DNA of 64,000 nucleotides, taken from CAVQBJ01 sp963724405. Its GTDB lineage: Bacteria; Actinomycetota; Thermoleophilia; Solirubrobacterales; Solirubrobacteraceae. The position numbers and the translations under genes are program-made. Shown here one piece after another: positions 58,965 to 64,000 of this stretch. Position 1 is the stretch's first letter. The number at the start of each line of letters is the position of its first letter. Under the pieces are notes generated by a model, which was given only the letters and a program-made list of their open reading frames with translations, made no database searches and was not told the origin of the DNA. Location: NCBI GenBank assembly GCA_963724405.1, contig CAVRUQ010000016.1, positions 248,001-312,000 of the forward strand, written 5' to 3'.

Positions 58965-60344
58965 TCAGGTCTCGGCCTGTGCCGAGAGTGCGGAGAAGTA
59001 CTCGACCACCAGATCGCGATCGCCGCCCGGCACGTCGCCGGCCACGAGGCCGTCGCGGAGGAACACCACGCGCGTCGCCCGGCTCGCTGCGAACGGGTCG
59101 TGCGTGACCATCAGGATCGTGTGGTTGGACTCGGCTCGGAGGCGACCGAGCAGATCGAGCACGACGGCGCTGTTGCGAGAGTCGAGGTTGCCCGTCGGCT
59201 CGTCGGCGAGCATGAGCTGCGGGTTGCGCATCAGCGCGCGGGCGATCGAGACCCGCTGCTGCTCCCCCCCCGACAGCTGTGACGGGAGGTGATCGCGGCG
59301 CGCGTCGAGGCCGACGAGGCCGAGGAGCTCGCGCGCCCGATCCCGCAGCTTGGACGCCGGCTCGCCGGCGATCAGCGAGGGCAGCATCACGTTCTCTTCC
59401 GCGTTGAGCGTCTTGAGCAGGTTGAAGAACTGGAACACGAAGCCGATCCGATCGCGCCGCAGGTGGGTCTGAGCGTTGTCGTCCAGGCCCGCGTAGCTGA
59501 CGCCGCCGATCTCCACCGTCCCCGAGCTCGGTTCCTCGAGCGCGCCGAGGATGTGCATCAGCGTGCTCTTGCCCGAGCCCGAAGGTCCCATCACGGCGAC
59601 GAACTCGCCGCGTCTGATCTCGAGGTCGATCCCCTTGAGCGCCTCCACGCCGGTCGCGCCCTCGCCGTAGGTCTTGGTGAGACTCGCGACTCTGACCGTC
59701 ACCGGCCGTGGCGGCGGCGGCAGCACGGGGGCGAACGTTGTCGTCGGCTCTGCCGCTGCGTGCGTGGTCGCCGGCGACGCCGGCTCCGCCACCGGGCCGG
59801 CGAAGGTGTGCGTGCGCGTCGCCGGGAACGCGGACGGCGACGCGACTCCGGGCGGGGCCAGCGAGGCGACAGTGGCGGGAGGACGGCCGCCCTCCCCGGC
59901 GTCGATGAGACCGGCAGCGATCCCATGCACGATCGTGTCGCCGCGATCGCTCGCGCCGGCGGGATGTGAGCCGTTGCGACCGGCATGCGGCACATGCTGC
60001 TTGCCACTCACCTGGTCGCCTCCCGGGGTGGCTGTCTCGCCGCGCAGGGCCGCGTGAGCACCGTTGAGTGACTGTTCCGTACGCACGCCGGCCGCCTGCT
60101 CGATCTTCAGCATGGTGAATACGCGCGGCATCCCGAGGTCGAGCGGGATCCGATGCAGCGCGGCGGCGAGCGCGAAGATGTCATCGAGCGGGCCTTCGAG
60201 TGATGCTCCCATCCCGTGCACGGACACGCTCACCGTCTGCTGTGCAGCGAGCCGCTCGTGAATCGCCGCGAGGAACCCGGGTGACGCAGGATCGGAGCTT
60301 CCCAGCCCGATGACCGTGAGTTCTGCTGTGGCTAGTGGCGGCAT
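58965..60344 (-). CDS. ABC transporter ATPase (MacB/LolD type) with N-terminal thiamine-binding-like domain
   Basis: A 459-residue fusion. Residues 1-84 resemble the MTH1187/YqgV (UPF0045) thiamine-binding family: ELTVIGLGSSDPASPGFLAAIHE, then VSVSVHGMGASLEGPLDDIFALAAALHRIPLD and RVFTMLKIEQ, matching its ferredoxin-like strand-helix order. Residues about 85-212 are a disordered Ala/Gly/Pro/Thr-rich linker. Residues 215-459 are an ATPase of the lipoprotein/macrolide class: Walker A GPSGSGKS (253-260), Q-loop FQFFNLL, signature LSGGEQQ (357-363), Walker B LMLADEP (377-383), D-loop and VTHDPFAAS. It energises the FtsX permease encoded 13 bases downstream. The ATPase is intact. The start ATG 60344 includes the extra domain, which is in frame and not preceded by a better internal start. 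Confidence 0.88.
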   Translation of the reverse strand: MPPLATAELTVIGLGSSDPASPGFLAAIHERLAAQQTVSVSVHGMGASLEGPLDDIFALAAALHRIPLDLGMPRVFTMLKIEQAAGVRTEQSLNGAHAALRGETATPGGDQVSGKQHVPHAGRNGSHPAGASDRGDTIVHGIAAGLIDAGEGGRPPATVASLAPPGVASPSAFPATRTHTFAGPVAEPASPATTHAAAEPTTTFAPVLPPPPRPVTVRVASLTKTYGEGATGVEALKGIDLEIRRGEFVAVMGPSGSGKSTLMHILGALEEPSSGTVEIGGVSYAGLDDNAQTHLRRDRIGFVFQFFNLLKTLNAEENVMLPSLIAGEPASKLRDRARELLGLVGLDARRDHLPSQLSGGEQQRVSIARALMRNPQLMLADEPTGNLDSRNSAVVLDLLGRLRAESNHTILMVTHDPFAASRATRVVFLRDGLVAGDVPGGDRDLVVEYFSALSAQAET

Positions 60345-60372
60345 CGGGCCTCTCGGGCTTCGTCGGCGGCGA

Positions 60373-61755
60373 TCACAGGAACTCGGCGCGGACGCCCCAG
60401 GCGTCGAATTCGGCAGCGACGCGATCGCGCAGGGTGCCGGCCGGGCCGAGTAGGGCTGGGTCCGCGACGAAGCTTAACGTCGAGGTCTCGTCGTGACGGC
60501 CGAATGTGCCGCTGATGTCGGTGCGTGACGGCGTCGCCACGAGGAACATGTCAGTCGCGGCGTGATCGCCGATGACGCCGATGTGACTCGGCATCGGACC
60601 GACGTTCGACGCGACGCCGTCGACGTCCGACTGGACTCGCAATGCGAATCGGTGTGCGATCGGATTCGGGAGCAGCTGCATCGCGTCAACCATGCCATAC
60701 GGTCGATTTGAGGACGCCTGCTGAACCTGGGCAACCGCGGTCTCGACCGCGACCTTGGTCGCCGCGCGAACGGCGCTGAGGTCGCCGTGACTCGGCGCCC
60801 CCCCGTCAAGCTCGACGACCGAGGCGATGACCGTGTTCCTCGTGCGCGACGAGACCGAGCCCCCAAGCTGGGACAGGAACGGGCTGAGGTCGATCGGCAG
60901 CAGCAGCCGCAGCTCGCGGTCGTTGATCTCTCCCCGGGCGCGTCGGGACATCCGCACGAGGTTGCCGAGCATCGCGAGGAACAGCGTGTTGCTCGACCCA
61001 CCATGGGCCGCCGCGACGTGTTTCCAGTCCTGATGATCCACGCGGGCCAGCGCGATCACGCGGCGGCTGGAGAGCGCACCGACCCGCGACCTGCGTCGCC
61101 GCAACGCCTCGACCGTCGGCTTCAGCAGCGTGAGCTCCTCGCCACGCCGCGCCGGCTTCCACAGCGCGACGGCGGCCTCACGCCCGAGACGCAGGCTCCC
61201 GCGGACGCCGCTGCGCAGTCGAACGGCCACATCGGTGAACTCTTCGAGTGTCGCCGGCCGCTGATCCGGACCGTCGGTCGCGGTCCCGCTCTCGGAGGCC
61301 CACGTCTCGCGCGGAGCGAACACCGACTGCAGCATGCTGCGCGCGTCGCCGAACGCGTGATTGGTCCAGTTGATCACGACCATGCCGCCGCCCTCGGTCG
61401 GGACCGCGAGAAAGCGCCAGCCATGGTTGCGCAACGGGTCGGGCTGCTGGCTGATCTCATCGTCGAGGATCTCCGCCAGCTCGGCGTCGCTGACCGGTTC
61501 GTCGCGGACACGATACGCCCACGGCGGAACGTCGTTCGCCGGCGCCCACCGCGGACGCGCCCCGGGCACCGCCGCGCGCACGACACGTCGGCCCATGCCC
61601 AACGGGTTGGAGACGAGATCGCTGGCGTGCGCGTGGAGCGTCTCGCGTGGAATCACCGTGTCGAAGCGCTGGACGAGTCCGAGGCACGGCGGGTGCACGC
61701 GCGAGCGACTGGCCGTGATGTACATGGCGGCGTGATCATCGAGCGGCAGGCTCAT
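60373..61755 (-). CDS. WS/DGAT-like acyltransferase paralogue 1
   Basis: A 460-residue protein of the condensation-domain superfamily, most like wax ester synthase/diacylglycerol acyltransferases. It opens MSLPLDDHAAMYITA, as these enzymes do (the usual start is LSPLD..F). The active-site HHxxxDG is changed to NHAFGDA (132-138): the second His and the Asp remain. Later blocks match the C-terminal WES acyltransferase region: SNTLFLAMLGNLVRMSRRARG, LLLPIDLSPF, TRNTVIASVVEL, YGMVDAMQLLPN and SNVGPMPSH (usual SNVPGP). It would join an acyl-CoA to an alcohol if active. ATG 61755 follows AGGGGG at good spacing. It is the gene just before the ABC ATPase (28 bases). Confidence 0.75.
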   Translation of the reverse strand: MSLPLDDHAAMYITASRSRVHPPCLGLVQRFDTVIPRETLHAHASDLVSNPLGMGRRVVRAAVPGARPRWAPANDVPPWAYRVRDEPVSDAELAEILDDEISQQPDPLRNHGWRFLAVPTEGGGMVVINWTNHAFGDARSMLQSVFAPRETWASESGTATDGPDQRPATLEEFTDVAVRLRSGVRGSLRLGREAAVALWKPARRGEELTLLKPTVEALRRRRSRVGALSSRRVIALARVDHQDWKHVAAAHGGSSNTLFLAMLGNLVRMSRRARGEINDRELRLLLPIDLSPFLSQLGGSVSSRTRNTVIASVVELDGGAPSHGDLSAVRAATKVAVETAVAQVQQASSNRPYGMVDAMQLLPNPIAHRFALRVQSDVDGVASNVGPMPSHIGVIGDHAATDMFLVATPSRTDISGTFGRHDETSTLSFVADPALLGPAGTLRDRVAAEFDAWGVRAEFL

Positions 61756-61811
61756 CGCAATCCCCCTGAAATCCATTTCGTGTTTCCCGACGACGGTGCG
61801 GTCCGCGCATG

Positions 61812-63302
61812 TCACATCACGACGTCGCGCAGGCCCCACGCGGCGAGCTCCTCGGTGAGCCAAGTGCGCAGATTTGCGTCCCTTCCCATGCGGAAGGGGT
61901 CTGTCACGGCGCTGAGCGACACCTGATCTCGGTAACGGAGGAGCCCGATGAGCGCCTCGTTCCCGATCGGGAAGCCGAGCATCACCGCATGCGAAGCCTC
62001 GTGCGGACCGAGTCGCAGCATCCCGGGCGGCAACTCGCCGACGTTCGACACACACCCATCGAAGGACACGGCGGCGCGATACGCCGCGTAGAGCGTCACC
62101 CGCTCCGGGAGGAGCCGCGCGATGTCGGGCACCCCCCGGATCGTCGGAGCGGTCGCCGCGTCGGCTTCGAGAGCCGCCCTGGTGCGCGCCCGGATCTCGC
62201 GCAGGTCGCCGTGAACGGGGGTGCCACCGGGTAGCAGGAGATTGGCCGTGGTCATCAGCTCTTCGGCGGACAGGCCGGCGCCCACCCGCGCGCTGCGGTC
62301 GATTCCCTGGCGGCGGGTGAGGTCGATCGGCAACACGAACTGCAGGGGGCGCGTGCTCGGACCGCCACGAGCCTGGCGCGCGCGGCGCAACAGGTTCGCC
62401 GCCACCGCGGTCGCCAACGTGTTTCCGGTTCCGCCCCACGTGGCCGCGGTCTCGTCCCACAGCTGCGCCGACATGAACGCGAACGCCGCGACACGCCGGT
62501 CAGACAGCGGCTGGCGCGTGCGATCGCGTCCACGTGGCGGCTTGATCGGCGCATAGCCTTCCAGCTGCTCGTCCGCCGCGCGGCGGATGGCCGCGGCCTC
62601 GCGCATCATCCGCCGCAGATGCGGCGGCGAGGCGCCCCGCAGACCGCGGGCGAAGCGTTCGCGCAGCCCACGCAGTTCGGCGCGCATCGTGTAGTCGTTC
62701 GCTGGATCGTCGAATCGAAGCCCGGTGGTTCCGAACGTCGGGTCCTCCGAGTCATCCGCGTAGATCGCGCCGACGAGGCCCCGTGCGATGCCGAAGAGAT
62801 GGTGAACCAGGACGAGCACAACGGTGTCCCCGCCCGTGGTGTGCGTCGCCGCCACGTGCCACCCGGAGTCGTACTCGGGGTCAAGTCGAACACCGAGCTG
62901 ATGGTCGATCCAGGCACCGAGCTCGGCTCCCTCGGCGAGCGCAACGCTCGAGAAAGCGACCTCGGGCGCGGCGGGCGACGGTCGCCAGCGGGGACGCCCG
63001 CCGGGAACACGGGGGGGAGCGAGTCGCCGCCCGAGGCCGTAGGGCGTGTCGGCCATCCGGCGGGCCTCGGCTTGGATCGTCTGCCGACCGATCAGTTCGC
63101 GGAAGCGCAGCAGCCACGCGAAGTGCGGAAGGGCCTCACCCATCCGGCTCGAGCGCATCCTGCCGGCTCGCAGCGCGAGCGATCCCCACTCCACGAGCGG
63201 GATCTCCGCGCAGTTCTGCGGCATCGGGACGGGCGCGCCGGCTGCGTGATTGACGCTCGGTGCTCGTTCACCGACCGGATCGGCCGTGAGTCGATCCGAC
63301 AT
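61812..63302 (-). CDS. WS/DGAT-like acyltransferase paralogue 2
   Basis: A 496-residue protein with the same layout as paralogue 1: an N-terminal domain (FAWLLRFRELIGRQTI, YGLGRRLAPPRVPGGRPRW), active-site region VLVLVHHLFGIARG (167-175 from the HH) and C-terminal blocks GNTLATAVAANLLRRARQARG, QFVLPIDLTRRQG, GTPVHGDLREIRARTRAAL, GVPDIARLLPE and SNVGELPPG. Both His of HHxxxDG are kept, but the Asp is replaced by Ile, so catalysis is doubtful or altered. The start ATG 63302 overlaps the stop of paralogue 3 by one base (TGATG), showing tight coupling. It has an added, polar N-terminus of about 35 residues. Confidence 0.72.
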   Translation of the reverse strand: MSDRLTADPVGERAPSVNHAAGAPVPMPQNCAEIPLVEWGSLALRAGRMRSSRMGEALPHFAWLLRFRELIGRQTIQAEARRMADTPYGLGRRLAPPRVPGGRPRWRPSPAAPEVAFSSVALAEGAELGAWIDHQLGVRLDPEYDSGWHVAATHTTGGDTVVLVLVHHLFGIARGLVGAIYADDSEDPTFGTTGLRFDDPANDYTMRAELRGLRERFARGLRGASPPHLRRMMREAAAIRRAADEQLEGYAPIKPPRGRDRTRQPLSDRRVAAFAFMSAQLWDETAATWGGTGNTLATAVAANLLRRARQARGGPSTRPLQFVLPIDLTRRQGIDRSARVGAGLSAEELMTTANLLLPGGTPVHGDLREIRARTRAALEADAATAPTIRGVPDIARLLPERVTLYAAYRAAVSFDGCVSNVGELPPGMLRLGPHEASHAVMLGFPIGNEALIGLLRYRDQVSLSAVTDPFRMGRDANLRTWLTEELAAWGLRDVVM

Positions 63303-64000
63303 CACCACACCTCCGCGTCGATGTCCCACCGCTCGAGTTCGCGCACGAAACGCTCGCGCAGACTTGGTCCCGCCCCGAGGCGGCTTGGATCGGCGACGAT
63401 CCCGAAGGTCAGGTTGTCGTCGCAGATGCCGGTTGTCACGCTGATGTCGCTGCCGAGCGGAAACGCGACCGGAAACACCTCTGCGGCCACGTGGTCGCCG
63501 AGGCAGGCCATCTGCGGAAGGAGCCTGCCCATCACCGATACCGCCCCGTCGAAGCGCCCGTGAACGCTGATGACCGCACGCACCGTGAGCGCGTCGGGGA
63601 GCAGGCGCATGGCGTCCACCATCCCCGGCGCCACCGGCACGCGCCCGGTTGCGGCCACCTCGGCGCGTGCCTCCTGAACCGCCCGCCGGCACGTCTCCTT
63701 CACCTCGGCCAGATCGCCGTGGACGGGCAGCCCGCCCGAGATCACAACCTCGGCGCTCGTCAACTCAGGCGAGTCCATCGTTGCGTCGGGCGCGCTCTCG
63801 ACCGAGCGGTCGGTGAGGTCGACGGGGATGATGATCCGCAGCGGCCGGAACGTGTTTCCACCCCGTGCGCGGCGCGCCTCACGCAGCAGATTCGCGGTCA
63901 CGGCCACCTGGAGCGCCGGACCGGTGCCGCCGTGGCGGGCCGCGGCCTCCTCCCAGGCCTCGGAGGGGAGGGTCGCGATGACGGCCACGCGCCGCGTGGA
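63302..64000 (-). CDS. WS/DGAT-like acyltransferase paralogue 3 (5' part beyond right edge)
   Basis: The frame is open at the window edge, so only the C-terminal 230 or so residues are seen. They align by eye with the other two paralogues: EEAAARHGGTGPALQVAVTANLLREARRARGG, RIIIPVDLTDRS, GLPVHGDLAEVKETCRRAV, APGMVDAMRLLPD, and VSVMGRLLPQ, where family members read SNVPGP. The active-site half lies outside, so activity cannot be judged. It is the most upstream visible gene of the leftward acyltransferase-ABC-DUF2993 operon. A GTG at 63988 is in frame but is not a plausible start for this family. Confidence 0.7.
   Translation of the reverse strand, partial: STRRVAVIATLPSEAWEEAAARHGGTGPALQVAVTANLLREARRARGGNTFRPLRIIIPVDLTDRSVESAPDATMDSPELTSAEVVISGGLPVHGDLAEVKETCRRAVQEARAEVAATGRVPVAPGMVDAMRLLPDALTVRAVISVHGRFDGAVSVMGRLLPQMACLGDHVAAEVFPVAFPLGSDISVTTGICDDNLTFGIVADPSRLGAGPSLRERFVRELERWDIDAEVW

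Overview
The window is GC-rich bacterial chromosome from an actinobacterium, most likely of the Thermoleophilia/Solirubrobacterales type. That placement is an inference from strong G/C third-position bias, CarD, a mycobacterial-style MerR/class III cyclase, SCP2-like proteins, WS/DGAT-like acyltransferases, and many leaderless genes with a TANNNT box 7-8 nt before the start codon. I see no rRNA, tRNA, CRISPR array, phage module or insertion sequence.

Region 1 (1-3150): the end of a coiled-coil protein, a nucleoside phosphorylase, an SCP2-like protein, and a MerR-HTH/adenylate cyclase fusion behind a consensus promoter and a structured leader. Region 2 (3147-37051): a housekeeping backbone in nearly the order known from Bacillus: tilS, hpt, ftsH, folP-folB-folK, coaX, dusB, greA, lysS, clpC, radA, disA, carD, ispD, ispF, cysS, rlmB, sigH-like sigma factor. 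It carries tRNA modification and charging, folate, CoA and isoprenoid synthesis, proteostasis and c-di-AMP signalling. Three blocks interrupt it: a GST gene, a surface-glycan island between clpC and radA (methyltransferase-glycosyltransferase, sugar aminotransferase, NeuD-like acyltransferase, second glycosyltransferase; 18.2-24.2 kb), and a lipid-related block (SRPBCC, acyltransferase, SCP2-hydrolase; 31.3-34.1 kb). tilS carries a one-base frameshift.

Region 3 (37-50 kb) is mixed accessory content: a secreted protein, a ferric-reductase-like membrane protein, HrpA helicase, an enoyl-CoA hydratase, a PAS-PAS-EAL c-di-GMP phosphodiesterase, an ArsR-SRPBCC fusion with its own operator, a D,D-carboxypeptidase, an SRPBCC protein and a YbhN-like flippase-type membrane protein. 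Region 4 (50-55.7 kb) has two secreted proteins, a GT1 glycosyltransferase preceded by an 11-codon mini-ORF, and a DHA2 drug exporter.

Region 5 (55.7 kb to the right edge) is the most unusual part: a compact leftward operon of three divergent WS/DGAT-like acyltransferases (the first cut by the window edge), an ABC ATPase fused to an N-terminal thiamine-binding-like (MTH1187/YqgV) domain, a MacB/FtsX-type permease and a DUF2993 lipid-binding-like protein. I infer a lipid-making and lipid-moving envelope system.

A palindromic element of about 50-85 bp occurs three times (11.19, 11.38 and 27.07 kb), always downstream of a rightward gene.
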